The notes: generated by a model from the sequence alone, not told the origin. Shown: positions 1 through 9,510, counted from the stretch's first letter. The stretch is DNA of 64,000 nt from Secundilactobacillus yichangensis (GCF_016861565.1 NZ_BOLK01000001.1:124001-188000); one strand, 5' to 3'. Numbers and translations: made by a program.

Positions 1-708
1 CCAACCGCTGGCGCTTTTTACCTCTCAATCATTGTGGGGGTGATTGTCGCAATCATCGCCGCACTGATCGTTGGGTTCCCAACGCTGCGGCTTCGCGGTG
101 ACTATCTGGCAATTGCGACCATGGGAGCCGCTGAAATCATTCGGATCATCATTAATAATCTGAAGATCACCAATGGCCCTTCAGGGATGTTTAACATTCC
201 CCAATTCGCTACTTGGCCGGTGGTTTATATCATGGTCTGTGTAACCACGATTATTATCGTGAACTTTATTCATAGTCGCGGTGGCCGGGCAGCCTTAGCG
301 GTTCGAGAAGATGAAATTGCTGCCGAATCTATGGGCATCAACGTGTTTAAATGGAAATTGGCCGCCTTTGTTTTGGGGGCTGCCACTGCTGCTGTCGCGG
401 GATCCATGCAGGCATCTTACCTGCAAACCATCGCGCCCAGCAACTTCAACATCATGGAATCAATTGCGATTTTGATCATCGTGGTCCTTGGCGGTGTTGG
501 CAGCATTACGGGGACCTTCGTGGCCGCTACTATCCTGGGTGTGGTGGACGCCGCACTGCAAAACTTTGGTGCGCTGCGAATGGTGATTTACGCACTGGTA
601 TTGATCCTGATCATGATCTTTAAGCCATCAGGCATCATGGGTTCTAAAGAACTGTCATTCAAGCGGCTCTTCAATCGTAAGAATAAGAAGGTGGGTGCAA
701 AATCATGA
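1..708 (+). CDS. livM: LivM, branched-chain amino acid ABC transporter permease (5' end missing)
   Basis: Membrane permease subunit that, with LivH, forms the translocation path for leucine, isoleucine and valine import. The frame is open to base 1 (it begins PTAGAFYLSII), so the true start lies left of the window; 235 residues are visible. Several hydrophobic segments and the family-typical end (a YALVLILIMIFKPSGIMG stretch followed by a basic tail) support the call. Its stop overlaps the livG start by 4 bases (ATGA), so the two are translationally coupled. livH and the binding protein livJ are expected upstream but are not visible. Confidence 0.93.
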   Translation, partial: PTAGAFYLSIIVGVIVAIIAALIVGFPTLRLRGDYLAIATMGAAEIIRIIINNLKITNGPSGMFNIPQFATWPVVYIMVCVTTIIIVNFIHSRGGRAALAVREDEIAAESMGINVFKWKLAAFVLGAATAAVAGSMQASYLQTIAPSNFNIMESIAILIIVVLGGVGSITGTFVAATILGVVDAALQNFGALRMVIYALVLILIMIFKPSGIMGSKELSFKRLFNRKNKKVGAKS

Positions 709-1484
709 CAACTTTGCTAAACGTTGAAGATCTGGTAAAAAACTTTGGTGGTCTAACTGCTGTCTCTGATGTGGATATGCACCTCAACGATGACGAATTA
801 GTCGCTTTGATTGGGCCAAATGGTGCGGGTAAGACGACCTTGTTCAACTTGCTGACCGGCGTCATCGTACCTAGTTCCGGTTCGATTACCTTCCGTAGTA
901 ATGACGGTCTCATCCCGCTCAACGGAATGAAAACCTACAAAATCGCTAATTTGGGAATGGGCAGGACCTTCCAAAATATTCGGCTGTTCAAAGAACTGAC
1001 CGTATTAGATAACGTACTGATTGCCATGACGGCAAACTACAAAGAGGGCTTTTTACAATCGGTTTTTCGTTCTCCTAAATTCTATAAAACGGAAGCGCGC
1101 ATCCGTCAAGATGCAATCGAGCTCTTGAAAATCTTTGGTCTGCAAGATGACGTGGATCAACTGGCTAAGAACCTGCCATACGGCATTCAAAGACGTTTGG
1201 AAATCGTGCGGAGTTTAGCCATGAAACCGAAAATCCTGTTTCTGGATGAACCCGCAGCCGGGATGAACCCGGAAGAAACGGCAGATTTAACCCGGCTTAT
1301 TCGTCAGGTGCAGCGGGATTTCCACATTACAGTGCTTTTGATTGAACATGATATGTCACTGGTCATGAACCTAGCGTCACGGATCTACGTTTTGGATCAC
1401 GGTTCATTATTGGCGGAAGGTACACCAACTGAAATTCAGCAAAATGATGCTGTCATCAAGGCATATTTGGGTGAGGAGGCATAG
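705..1484 (+). CDS. livG: LivG, branched-chain amino acid ABC transporter ATPase
   Basis: One of the two cytoplasmic ATPases that power LivHM. Walker A GPNGAGKT is at residues 37-44, an ABC signature of the LivG type (YGIQRRLEI instead of LSGGQ) is near 159-167, and Walker B ILFLDEP is at 177-183. The C-terminal part has the LivG-typical extension. The length of 259 residues is normal. It overlaps livM by 4 bases and is followed after 2 bases by livF, so it belongs to one operon. Confidence 0.95.
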   Translation: MTTLLNVEDLVKNFGGLTAVSDVDMHLNDDELVALIGPNGAGKTTLFNLLTGVIVPSSGSITFRSNDGLIPLNGMKTYKIANLGMGRTFQNIRLFKELTVLDNVLIAMTANYKEGFLQSVFRSPKFYKTEARIRQDAIELLKIFGLQDDVDQLAKNLPYGIQRRLEIVRSLAMKPKILFLDEPAAGMNPEETADLTRLIRQVQRDFHITVLLIEHDMSLVMNLASRIYVLDHGSLLAEGTPTEIQQNDAVIKAYLGEEA

Positions 1485-1486
1485 AA

Positions 1487-2197
1487 ATGGCAATGCTAGA
1501 AGTAAAGGATCTGGCCGTGAATTACGGCGTGATCAACGCGGTTAAAGGTGTCAGTTTTGACATCAATGAAGGTGAAATTGTTTCCTTGATCGGTGCCAAC
1601 GGTGCCGGTAAAACCACCATTTTGAAAACAATCTCAGGACTGCTTAAACCGGTTGGCGGTGCCATTACCTATGAAGGTCAAGAGATCCAAAAGAAAAAGG
1701 CACCGAAGATCGTAGCTGCCGGTATTTCCCAGGTGCCTGAAGGCCGTCATATCTTTCCTGGTATGTCAGTACGGGAAAACCTCCAAATGGGGGCCTTCTT
1801 GCAAAACAATCGCAGTGAAATTGCCAGCAGTTTTGAAATCGTGTATAAACGGTTCCCGGTACTTAAGGAACGCATTAATCAAGATGCGGCCACGTTATCC
1901 GGCGGTGAACAGCAGATGTTAGCCATGGGGCGGGCCCTGATGTCGAAACCCAAATTATTATTGCTGGATGAACCATCAATGGGATTGGCGCCGATTTTCA
2001 TTAACGAAATTTTTGACATTGTAAAAGCGATTAAAGAGCAGGGCACAACGGTGCTGCTCATCGAACAAAACGCTAAAAAAGCCCTGTCGATTGCTGACCG
2101 TGGCTACGTGCTGGCCAGTGGCAAGATCAAAATGACCGGAACTGGTCAGGAACTGCTGGCTAATAAAGACGTACAAAAAGCATATTTAGGAGGTTAG
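1487..2197 (+). CDS. livF: LivF, branched-chain amino acid ABC transporter ATPase
   Basis: Second ATPase of the branched-chain amino acid importer. It has Walker A GANGAGKT at residues 36-43, signature LSGGEQQM near 137-144 and Walker B LLLLDEP at 157-163. The length of 236 residues matches LivF. A GAGGAGG ribosome binding site lies 7 bases before the ATG, inside the end of livG. The next gene follows after 3 bases, so the CBS/ACT protein is probably co-transcribed. Confidence 0.95.
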   Translation: MAMLEVKDLAVNYGVINAVKGVSFDINEGEIVSLIGANGAGKTTILKTISGLLKPVGGAITYEGQEIQKKKAPKIVAAGISQVPEGRHIFPGMSVRENLQMGAFLQNNRSEIASSFEIVYKRFPVLKERINQDAATLSGGEQQMLAMGRALMSKPKLLLLDEPSMGLAPIFINEIFDIVKAIKEQGTTVLLIEQNAKKALSIADRGYVLASGKIKMTGTGQELLANKDVQKAYLGG

Positions 2198-2200
2198 ACT

Positions 2201-2848
2201 ATGAGTGTTGCGGATTATATGACGGATAAGGTCATCACGGTATCCCCAGATACTAAGGTCAACGTGGCCGTTAACGTGATGAAGGATCATCAGATTCACC
2301 GGTTACCAGTTATCGATGGTGACCGGCTAGTAGGTATCGTGACGGAAGGAACGGTTCGTGAAGCATCACCGTCAAAAGCGACTAGCTTATCGATCTACGA
2401 GGTCAACTATCTATTCAATAAAATGACGGTGAGCGACATTATGGAAAAAGAAGTGAAGACCATTTCCAAAGACGCTCAACTGGAGGATGCTATTTCCACT
2501 ATGCGGCACCATGATATTGGTGTATTGCCGGTTATGGACGGTCGGCAGGTGGTAGGCATTATTACGACCAATGACATCTTGGACGGTTTCTTGGATATCA
2601 CTGACTACTTCGTAGATGCCACGGTGGTACAAGTCATGATTGAACATGACCGAACGGGTGTCATTTACGAAATTGGCAAGATTATGGCTGACAATCATTT
2701 CAATATTCAAACATTGATGGTGACTCGTAATCTGGGGCCAATCATGATTGAAATGCACGTGGATAAAACCGATAGTGCTGCGGTGAAACAGGCGTTAGAA
2801 GCGGCGGGCTATGCTGTTCGCTTAGTGACTAATCAAAGGGTTGATTAA
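2201..2848 (+). CDS. CBS-pair plus ACT domain protein (AcuB-like)
   Basis: A 215-residue cytoplasmic protein with two CBS domains (about residues 1-60 and 75-135; the signature DHQIHRLPVIDGDRLVGIVT is visible) followed by an ACT-like domain (about 140-210, beginning near VVQVMIEHDRTGVIYEI). CBS pairs bind adenine nucleotides and ACT domains often bind amino acids. Three bases after livF with its own AGGAGG site, it is the last gene of the liv operon, which suggests it senses branched-chain amino acids or energy state for the transporter. This role is an inference; the AcuB resemblance is by domain order only. Confidence 0.85.
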   Translation: MSVADYMTDKVITVSPDTKVNVAVNVMKDHQIHRLPVIDGDRLVGIVTEGTVREASPSKATSLSIYEVNYLFNKMTVSDIMEKEVKTISKDAQLEDAISTMRHHDIGVLPVMDGRQVVGIITTNDILDGFLDITDYFVDATVVQVMIEHDRTGVIYEIGKIMADNHFNIQTLMVTRNLGPIMIEMHVDKTDSAAVKQALEAAGYAVRLVTNQRVD

Positions 2849-2856
2849 GTTAAAAT

Positions 2857-2907
2857 AAAAGGGCCGGTAAATTCCAACTTTCAGGAATTTACCGGCCTTT
2901 TGACTTT
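2857..2907. terminator. Bidirectional terminator between liv operon and hemolysin III gene
   Basis: An inverted repeat of about 18 base pairs (arms 2857-2875 and 2884-2901, core GGGCCGGTAAATTCC) is flanked by A-rich and T-rich tracts. It sits between two convergent genes and can serve both. Confidence 0.9.
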
Positions 2908-2919
2908 TAGTGTAAGTGA

Positions 2920-3591
2920 TCAGGCATACAGCAAAATTGAGAAATACATTAAGATCGTTCCCAGTAGGACAAACAAGTGCCAAATGACGTGGCCAAACTT
3001 GATGCCCTTAAAACTGTAAATGATTGCACCCACGGTGAAGGCAACACCGCCTAAAACCAGCAGCGTGAATCCGTAGACTCCCAGCCCCAAGAACAGCTGC
3101 TTGAATCCGAGAACGCAAAACCAGCCCATCACCACGTAGATGACGGTGGAGAGTTTTTGAAACTTCCCTAGCCAGAGGCATTTATAGACGATTCCCAGTA
3201 TCGCCATGGCCCAAATAACACCGAAAATCACCCAGCCCAAGGTACCTTTAATTACCACTAGACAATAAGGGGTATAGGTGCCCGCAATAAGTAAGTAAAT
3301 GGCACAGTGATCAAAAATTTGGAACAGGTGGCTGGCGCGGGTGAAATAAAGACTATGAAATAGTGTGGAAGCTAAGTAGAAGAGAACCAGGATCGATCCG
3401 TAAATACTATACGCCGTTATCCGCATTGCACCGCCTTCGTGAACACCGCGAATGATCAACAGGACTAAGCCGGCAATGCTCAGGCCCACGCCAATACCGT
3501 GGGTCACCGAATTAAGCACTTCATTGATGATCTGATACCTTTTGGAAGTATCAGGCTTGGTTTTAGATTTTAGGTGTTTGGATTGAATCAT
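2920..3591 (-). CDS. Hemolysin III / PAQR-like seven-helix membrane protein (YqfA/YplQ family)
   Basis: Integral membrane protein with about seven hydrophobic segments; the start NEVLNSVTHGIGVGLSIAG and the later LFHSLYF and DHCAIYLLIAGTYTPY blocks are the family's histidine-containing metal-site motifs. Length 223 residues from the chosen ATG at 3591, which has AAGGAGG 8 bases upstream; an in-frame start 27 codons earlier lacks such a site. Family members are called hemolysin III after a Bacillus cereus protein, but most have no proven haemolytic role. The cellular role here is unknown. Confidence 0.85.
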   Translation of the reverse strand: MIQSKHLKSKTKPDTSKRYQIINEVLNSVTHGIGVGLSIAGLVLLIIRGVHEGGAMRITAYSIYGSILVLFYLASTLFHSLYFTRASHLFQIFDHCAIYLLIAGTYTPYCLVVIKGTLGWVIFGVIWAMAILGIVYKCLWLGKFQKLSTVIYVVMGWFCVLGFKQLFLGLGVYGFTLLVLGGVAFTVGAIIYSFKGIKFGHVIWHLFVLLGTILMYFSILLYA

Positions 3592-3685
3592 GGAAGGGTC
3601 CTCCTTGTGAAAATGATTGAATGAATCGGCATGTGCGGTCCGTTCATATTCTTTAAAATAAGCCGTTAGCAAGCGCTTTAGCGCC

Positions 3686-3714
3686 TTGTTACGTGATGGC
3701 TCATCTGCTATACT
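3686..3714 (+). promoter_or_regulatory. Sigma-A-type promoter for the degV gene
   Basis: TTGTTA (3686-3691), a 17-base spacer and TATACT (3709-3714) lie about 85 bases before the degV start. Confidence 0.65.
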
Positions 3715-3798
3715 ATTATCGAATCGTTTTCATGCGCTGAAATTAATTGTAGCATGAAAATACCAACAATGGGGAAGAAAGCGTGGTTATAATCAATC

Positions 3799-4644
3799 AT
3801 GGCAACTGTCAAAATAGTAACTGATTCTTCAGCTGGATTAACAGATGAAGAGGTTGAAAAATACCACATTACCATCGTACCGTTAACGGTCATGATCGAT
3901 GATGTGGTTTACGTTGAGCGTCATACCATCACCAATGAAGAATTTATCGATAAAATGGAGCATTCCAAGGCCTTTCCAAAGACCAGTCAGCCACCGCTGG
4001 GTGACTTTATCAAGGTCTTTGATGAACTGGGCGCCGATGGTAGCCCTATCGTGTGCTTAAACATGCTGGAAGCCATTAGCGGTACGGTACATACGGCAGA
4101 ACAAGCGGCTACGATCACTAAATCAGACGTTACCGTAGTGGATAGCGGTACCACTGATCGGGCACTGGCCTTTCAATGTATCGAAGCTGCTAAGCTTGCT
4201 GAAAAGGGTGCGTCGGTGGACGAAATCGTTGCTGCCACTAAGAAAGTTTCAGCCAATACGCGATTATACATGGGTGTCATGACGTTGCAGAACCTGGTTA
4301 AAGGCGGTCGAATTAACCGTATGACGGGTGCAATTTCGTCAATGCTGAACATTAAAATCGTGCTGCAAGTGGGCCAAGGTCAGTTGAACATCCGGACCAA
4401 GGGTCGTGGCATGAAAGCTATCGACAAGTTTTACGATAAAGTATTGGAGCAAATGAAGAATACGCCGAATATGAAAGCTATCGGTATTTCACACGTCCAT
4501 GCCGAAGAGATGGTGGATAAGCTCGTTAAACGGATCCAGCCGATGTTTCCGAACCTTGATATTTTAGTGCGTGAAACAGTCCCAATCATTGCTACTCATG
4601 GTGGACCAGGCGCCTTTGCGCTAGTTTATTATTTTGATGATTAG
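3799..4644 (+). CDS. DegV family fatty-acid-binding protein (FakB-like)
   Basis: A 281-residue cytoplasmic protein. DegV/FakB proteins bind a fatty acid and present it to the kinase FakA for acyl-phosphate formation and phospholipid synthesis. The N-terminus KIVTDSSAGLT is the family signature, the block PKTSQPPLGDF contains the conserved TSQP motif, and residues near the C-terminus (THGGPGAFALVYY) hold the conserved lipid-headgroup-binding His and Gly. The gene stands alone between a promoter and a terminator. A second DegV gene lies at 61.2-62.1 kb, so the cell probably uses at least two with different chain preference (inference). Confidence 0.9.
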   Translation: MATVKIVTDSSAGLTDEEVEKYHITIVPLTVMIDDVVYVERHTITNEEFIDKMEHSKAFPKTSQPPLGDFIKVFDELGADGSPIVCLNMLEAISGTVHTAEQAATITKSDVTVVDSGTTDRALAFQCIEAAKLAEKGASVDEIVAATKKVSANTRLYMGVMTLQNLVKGGRINRMTGAISSMLNIKIVLQVGQGQLNIRTKGRGMKAIDKFYDKVLEQMKNTPNMKAIGISHVHAEEMVDKLVKRIQPMFPNLDILVRETVPIIATHGGPGAFALVYYFDD

Positions 4645-4703
4645 CATTTAGTAACAGAAACTTAAATAAAACTTAGCACGATAACGGTGTGTAACCGTAT
4701 TAG

Positions 4704-4744
4704 AATAAATGAGATGGCCCAGATGACCATCTCATTTATTAGTT
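4704..4744 (+). terminator. Terminator after degV
   Basis: Inverted repeat AATAAATGAGATGG / CCATCTCATTTATT (4704-4716 and 4727-4740) with a 10-base loop, followed by a short T-rich stretch. Confidence 0.8.
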
Positions 4745-4790
4745 TACTTGACTGTACGTGGCAGATACACATTTGTAAAGGGGTTTTGAC

Positions 4791-5705
4791 ATGCGTCGAT
4801 TTTTAAAATGGTTCTCTTGGTTGCTGATAGTGATTATCGTGATCGGTGGCGGGTGGCTTTGGCTGCAGCATCAATCTGATCCTGAAGACACTACTCAACA
4901 GCGGAAACCAATCATATTGAAGACGGTCAGAGTCGTTGGCGTGGGTGATTCTTTGACACAGGGAATTGGTTATGACAATGATCACCAAGGGTATCTGCCA
5001 ATCTTGAAGCAGCAATTGAAACGGGATTACTACGTGAAACCTAGGACCGCTAATTTCGGGATCGGTGGCGAACGCAGTGACCAGATCGACCGGCGGGTGC
5101 AAACCAATAAAAAGCTCCGCCGTTCGCTGCGACGGGCTGACGTCATTGCGCTGACCGCTGGCGGTAACGATTTACTGCAGTCTTTAGAGAAGAATATTAT
5201 GGTCAATAGCAACGCCCAAATGGCACAAAAAATGGCACCGCTAAAAACTAAGTATCAGCAAAAATTGACTCAGTTGATCGCCGATGTTCGTGAAGTGAAT
5301 CCGCATGCTCAGATTTACTTGTTTGGCATCTATAATCCAGTGTACGTTTACTTTACCAATGCCACGATGATCAGTTCTGCCGTCAATCAGTGGAATCAAA
5401 TTAACCGGCAAGTGGCAGAAAGTCAGTCGCAGACCCACTTTGTGAACGTCAATTCGACACTTTCTCACGGCCAGTACCAAACGGCCAGCGCGCAAGCTAA
5501 ATTACGGACTGAAAACCAGCAAAATGACGAGGATTTTGTGGATCCAAGCAAGGTTGAAAAACTGCTGCAGACACAGAATAAAAGCGAAAAGAACGCCTAC
5601 TTGTCAACGGAAGATCATTTTCATCCCAACAAAAAGGGTTATAATGTGATGGCGACTAAGTTAGGTAACGAGATTCAAAATAATGTTAATTGGCATAAGA
5701 GATAA
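4791..5705 (+). CDS. ypmR: YpmR-like membrane-anchored SGNH/GDSL hydrolase
   Basis: A 304-residue protein with one N-terminal membrane segment (about residues 8-26) and an extracellular SGNH-hydrolase domain. The catalytic blocks are visible: GDSLTQG (block I, Ser), a Gly in the GIGGERSD stretch (block II), GGND (block III, Asn) and DHFHPN near the C-terminus (block V, Asp and His). It is an esterase or lipase of unknown substrate acting outside the membrane. RBS AAAGGGG precedes the ATG. It is followed by a ypmS homologue, the same order as in Bacillus subtilis, which supports the ypmR assignment. Confidence 0.85.
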   Translation: MRRFLKWFSWLLIVIIVIGGGWLWLQHQSDPEDTTQQRKPIILKTVRVVGVGDSLTQGIGYDNDHQGYLPILKQQLKRDYYVKPRTANFGIGGERSDQIDRRVQTNKKLRRSLRRADVIALTAGGNDLLQSLEKNIMVNSNAQMAQKMAPLKTKYQQKLTQLIADVREVNPHAQIYLFGIYNPVYVYFTNATMISSAVNQWNQINRQVAESQSQTHFVNVNSTLSHGQYQTASAQAKLRTENQQNDEDFVDPSKVEKLLQTQNKSEKNAYLSTEDHFHPNKKGYNVMATKLGNEIQNNVNWHKR

Positions 5706-5727
5706 TGAGAGATTTTGAGGTGATGTT

Positions 5728-6357
5728 TTGAACACAGAAAGTCGTCAAGCACACACAGTAGCCAAAAAGAAGCAGGTCAACCCTTGGAAATGGGCCTTTA
5801 TAGCTTTGATTGCTATTTTATTGCTGGGTATTGGCACCGTGGGAATCAAACTATTTTCAGCACCGAAAGATAACGCTGTACAAACCAGTGCGCCTGCGTC
5901 AGCTGCTAACTTCAACGTTAATCTGAACAAAAAGCAGCTAAACGCGATGGCTGCTTATTACTTGAATCAGTTTCAAAATGAAAGCAATCAAAAAGTCGAC
6001 TACCAGTTTGAAGTTCACGATGATGCCGTACTGACGGGCCAGACTCAGTTATTGGGGTTGCCCGTTCACTTTGGCTTATCGCTGACACCAACGGTTTTGG
6101 CTAATGGCAACGTTCAGTTAAAAGCCAAGAAATTGGCTGTGGGACAATTAAACGTTCCCGTCAGTGCCGTTTTAAGTTATATTAAAGCACAGTATAATTT
6201 ACCTAAGTGGATTGAATTGGATGTCCATCAGAAAACCATTACGATGAATTTACAGCAGTTTAGAACGAACGGCGTCCAGTATCGCGCAGAAAAAATCGAT
6301 ATGAACGGTGCTGGTCATTTTGAGTTCAAGGTGCTGGTGCCAAAGCCGAAATCATAG
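5728..6357 (+). CDS. ypmS: YpmS family protein (DUF2140)
   Basis: A 209-residue protein with a basic N-terminus, one membrane helix (about residues 24-45) and an extracellular domain. Start is TTG at 5728 with GAGGTGAT just upstream. It follows the SGNH hydrolase by 22 bases, the ypmR-ypmS pairing known from Firmicutes, so the two probably act together at the cell surface. Their biochemical role is not established. Confidence 0.82.
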   Translation: MNTESRQAHTVAKKKQVNPWKWAFIALIAILLLGIGTVGIKLFSAPKDNAVQTSAPASAANFNVNLNKKQLNAMAAYYLNQFQNESNQKVDYQFEVHDDAVLTGQTQLLGLPVHFGLSLTPTVLANGNVQLKAKKLAVGQLNVPVSAVLSYIKAQYNLPKWIELDVHQKTITMNLQQFRTNGVQYRAEKIDMNGAGHFEFKVLVPKPKS

Positions 6358-6371
6358 AGGAGTGATCATTA

Positions 6372-6590
6372 ATGAGACAGAGCTTCTACCAATTTTTGAT
6401 GACCCAGCGTAATCCTGAAGATTATGAACCAGTGGCTGAGTTTGCCAATAATGCTTTTTATGATCAGTCTTTTCCTAAACAGGAAACGCATTTCGATGCT
6501 TTATCCAAGTATTTAGAGGAAAACGCCAGTTATTTGCCATCGATGACGGTATTTGATCAGGCCTGGCAAATGTACTTGGAACAGGACTAG
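6372..6590 (+). CDS. yozE: YozE family protein (UPF0346)
   Basis: A 72-residue acidic protein of the small YozE family (SAM-like helical fold); the [20 protein letters not shown] start is characteristic. RBS GAGGAGTG precedes the ATG, 14 bases after ypmS, so it is probably in the same operon. Function unknown. Confidence 0.85.
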   Translation: MRQSFYQFLMTQRNPEDYEPVAEFANNAFYDQSFPKQETHFDALSKYLEENASYLPSMTVFDQAWQMYLEQD

Positions 6591-6651
6591 GAAAGCTAGT
6601 AGCGGGATAGATAATTAAATTTAATCACTAAATGAAAGGCGCATTATAACA

Positions 6652-6879
6652 ATGCAGTTTGAATCCAACAAAAATCTTTATAAACGCTTATTTGGTCGTG
6701 GCTGGGCGATGTCTATGGTTCGCGCCGCCGCGATGCGAGAGCTAGTTGAGCGTGCACAAAGCGGTGACCGCGAGGCTGCCAATTACTTAAGCGAATATGA
6801 AGAACAAGTGACACATTCCAAGCAGTCTAAGCAGCCAAGGCTGTTCATTAAGTATCGATTCAAGTTCAAAGGGGAGTGA
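6652..6879 (+). CDS. Small conserved-looking protein of unknown function
   Basis: A 75-residue basic protein with a helical middle (RAAAMRELVERAQSGDREAANYL) and a Lys/Arg/Phe-rich tail ending in FKFKGE. RBS GAAAGG is present, and the stop lies 6 bases before rbgA, whose RBS AAGGGGAG overlaps its last codons. This makes it a likely partner in translation of the ribosome-assembly gene. I do not recognise the family. No membrane segment is seen. Confidence 0.6.
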   Translation: MQFESNKNLYKRLFGRGWAMSMVRAAAMRELVERAQSGDREAANYLSEYEEQVTHSKQSKQPRLFIKYRFKFKGE

Positions 6880-6885
6880 TAATCA

Positions 6886-7740
6886 ATGGCAACTATTCAA
6901 TGGTTTCCTGGCCACATGGCGAAGGCCATCCGCCAGTTGGAAGAAAATTTACATGTGGTAGATATCGTGTTTGAGCTGGTGGATGCCCGAATTCCGCAAT
7001 CGTCACGAAACCCGGAAATTGAACGAATCATTAAAGAAAAACCGCATTTGGTTATTTTGACTAAGAGTGATCTGGCGGATCCGGAACAGACCACTAATTG
7101 GATCAAGCAATTTAAGACGCAAGGGTTACCAGCCATTGCCGTGGATTCTAAGGCTAACATTACGACCAAAACAGTGACGCGGATTTCACAGTCTATTTTA
7201 GCGGATAAATTAAATAATGAGCAGCAAAAGGGGCTGAAGGAACGGCCAATCCGGGCAATTACTGTCGGGATTCCCAACGTCGGGAAGTCGACCCTTTTAA
7301 ACCGGCTGGTGAACAAACGAGCCGCTCAGGTAGGCGACCGTCCTGGTGTTACTAAGGGTCAGCAGTGGCTGCGGTCATCTTCAAAACTGCAGCTGCTGGA
7401 TACCCCGGGAATTTTGTGGCCAAAATTTGATGACGAGGTAACTGGTCAGGCATTAGCGCTGACTGGAGCCATTAAAGACCAGCGTTTTGCTAGCGATGAT
7501 GTGGCACTTTACGCACTCAAGTTCTTCCGGAAATATTATCCTAAGGCACTGCAGGAACGCTATAAACTGACCAGCGATGATTTTGACTTATCAGACGTTG
7601 ATTTACTTTTAAAGTTAACCAAACAGTTTGGGATGAAGGACGACTATGAACGGGCTTCTGACCGCTTGATTTTAGATATTCGTAAAGGTAAATTAGGGCG
7701 TTATACGCTCAATCAAACGGACGGTGAGGCTGATGACTAA
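6886..7740 (+). CDS. rbgA: RbgA (YlqF), ribosome biogenesis GTPase
   Basis: Circularly permuted GTPase that drives a late step of 50S subunit assembly. The permuted motif order is visible: G4 TKSD at residues 59-62, then G1 GIPNVGKST at 128-136, then G3 DTPG at 172-175. The N-terminus [11 protein letters not shown] is diagnostic, with the His used in place of a catalytic Gln. The length of 284 residues is normal. It overlaps rnhB by 8 bases. Confidence 0.96.
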   Translation: MATIQWFPGHMAKAIRQLEENLHVVDIVFELVDARIPQSSRNPEIERIIKEKPHLVILTKSDLADPEQTTNWIKQFKTQGLPAIAVDSKANITTKTVTRISQSILADKLNNEQQKGLKERPIRAITVGIPNVGKSTLLNRLVNKRAAQVGDRPGVTKGQQWLRSSSKLQLLDTPGILWPKFDDEVTGQALALTGAIKDQRFASDDVALYALKFFRKYYPKALQERYKLTSDDFDLSDVDLLLKLTKQFGMKDDYERASDRLILDIRKGKLGRYTLNQTDGEADD

Positions 7741-8506
7741 ATCACCTTCCATTCGTGAACTGAAACAATTATTTGATCAGGTGACTGATGCAAATGATTC
7801 GCTGTTTGCGCAATATGCCGATGATCCGCGTGCGGGAGTCCAGAAATTGATGGCCACCACACAGCATCGATTAGCTAAGTTATTAACCGAAAAGCGCGCT
7901 TTTGAGCAGCGCTTTTTTTATGAACGCCAATTTAAACAGCAGGGGCACCAATTCATTGCGGGGATTGATGAAGTGGGCCGCGGCCCGCTGGCAGGTCCAG
8001 TAGTCAGCTGTGCTGTCATCCTGCCAGATAATTTTGACGTCATAGAAGTCAATGATTCCAAGCAGCTTTCAGATCATCAAAGAGAATTTTTATACCCGCA
8101 GATCTTGAATCAGGCGATTGCAGTGGGGATCGGCATGGCTTCTGCACAGCAAATTGATCAATTAAATATCTATCAAGCTACCCGGGTAGCCATGCTGGAG
8201 GCGGTTAATCAGTTACGGGTGCAGCCTGATCAGCTGCTGATCGATGCCATGCAGATCGATAGTGAAATTCCGCAATTGAAGCTGATTCATGGAGATGCCA
8301 AAAGCGTGTCCATCGGCGCGGCCAGCATTGTCGCTAAAGTTTTCCGGGACCACCTCATGCAAAGTTACGATGTGCTTTATCCGGGCTACGAATTTTCACA
8401 TAATGCCGGCTATGGCACCAAGGCGCATTTGCAGGGACTAGCCGATTTAGGGCCTTCTAAAATTCACCGACGGACTTTTGCGCCGGTTTCAAACTATTTC
8501 AACTAA
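7733..8506 (+). CDS. rnhB: Ribonuclease HII
   Basis: Removes ribonucleotides from DNA and RNA of RNA-DNA hybrids. The catalytic motif [13 protein letters not shown] carries Asp79 and Glu80, with further acidic residues at about Asp171 (LIDAMQID) and Asp188 (HGDAKS). The start is the ATG at 7733 that overlaps the end of rbgA; a GTG three codons earlier is less likely. About 70 extra residues before the catalytic domain are typical of Firmicutes RNase HII. Confidence 0.95.
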   Translation: MTKSPSIRELKQLFDQVTDANDSLFAQYADDPRAGVQKLMATTQHRLAKLLTEKRAFEQRFFYERQFKQQGHQFIAGIDEVGRGPLAGPVVSCAVILPDNFDVIEVNDSKQLSDHQREFLYPQILNQAIAVGIGMASAQQIDQLNIYQATRVAMLEAVNQLRVQPDQLLIDAMQIDSEIPQLKLIHGDAKSVSIGAASIVAKVFRDHLMQSYDVLYPGYEFSHNAGYGTKAHLQGLADLGPSKIHRRTFAPVSNYFN

Positions 8507-8546
8507 ATCACCGTAGTTTGCTGAAACTAACCATGAGGTGATTAAC

Positions 8547-9431
8547 GTGAATTTGAATCAATTTTTACTCCGGTTGCATTTAACTCCTGGTATTGGACTG
8601 AAGGGCGAGTATTTGGTAACGCAATGGCTGGCTGCTCATCCGGGGCAGTTAAGAAATTTACTGCCGGCTCAAATCAGTGAAATTGCGGGTGTCTTACCCC
8701 AGCACCGACAAAAATTTGAACAGGGGTTTATGAGTGATAAAGTAAGTCAGGCATTGGCACGACATGAACAGGAGTCGCGCTACCTGACTTTTTTTGATAC
8801 ACAATACCCGCTGCTGCTTAAAGAAAGCTGGCTGCCACCGGTAGTTTTGTTTTACCAGGGCAATTTAGACTTACTAAACGCACCACGGCTGCTGAGCGTG
8901 GTTGGCAGCCGAAAGTCCCACGCCTATGCCGAAACGGTTTTGGCGGGTATCCTACCGGAAATTGTTGACCATCAATTAGTAGTTGTTTCGGGATTGGCAG
9001 CTGGAGTGGACAGTCTTAGTCACCGACTGGCGCTTCGTCATCACGGGCATACCATTGGGGTGATTGCAACCGGCCTTAATTTGAGTTATCCTGCTAGCAG
9101 TCAAAAGTTACAGCAGTACATGTCACAGCACGAACTGGTGATATCAGAGTATCCACTGGACGCGGTCGGTAAACGGTACCGGTTTGTGGAGCGTAATCGG
9201 CTGATTGCGGGATTAAGTCAGGCTACCTTGGTGGTACAGGCACAAGAAAAATCTGGTAGTCTGATTACGGCCAGTTTGGCACTGCAAAATAATCGGGACG
9301 TGATGGCCATTCCCGGCCGAATCGATGACCCGTATTCCGACGGGTGTAACCGGCTGATTCAAGCTGGTGCTAAAGCGGTTTTGACCGCAACGGATATTTT
9401 GGATGAATACCCGAATTTAACGACTAAATAA
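8547..9431 (+). CDS. dprA: DprA/Smf, DNA-processing protein
   Basis: Loads RecA on incoming single-stranded DNA during transformation. A Rossmann-like core is visible: VVGSRKS, VVSGLAAGVDSLSHRLAL, GVIATGLNLSYP, FVERNRLIAGLS and EKSGSLITA. The length of 294 residues from the GTG at 8547 is typical. That start has GAGGTG 6 bases upstream, whereas an earlier in-frame GTG overlaps this site. Position between rnhB and topA matches other lactobacilli. Intact dprA is compatible with competence but does not prove it. Confidence 0.95.
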   Translation: MNLNQFLLRLHLTPGIGLKGEYLVTQWLAAHPGQLRNLLPAQISEIAGVLPQHRQKFEQGFMSDKVSQALARHEQESRYLTFFDTQYPLLLKESWLPPVVLFYQGNLDLLNAPRLLSVVGSRKSHAYAETVLAGILPEIVDHQLVVVSGLAAGVDSLSHRLALRHHGHTIGVIATGLNLSYPASSQKLQQYMSQHELVISEYPLDAVGKRYRFVERNRLIAGLSQATLVVQAQEKSGSLITASLALQNNRDVMAIPGRIDDPYSDGCNRLIQAGAKAVLTATDILDEYPNLTTK

Positions 9432-9510
9432 CCAGCATTCACCTGTGTGTACTCAGCGAAAACGACATCCATTTGGCATATAATATAGTAGTTTTTGAAT
9501 TGGTTTTCAG

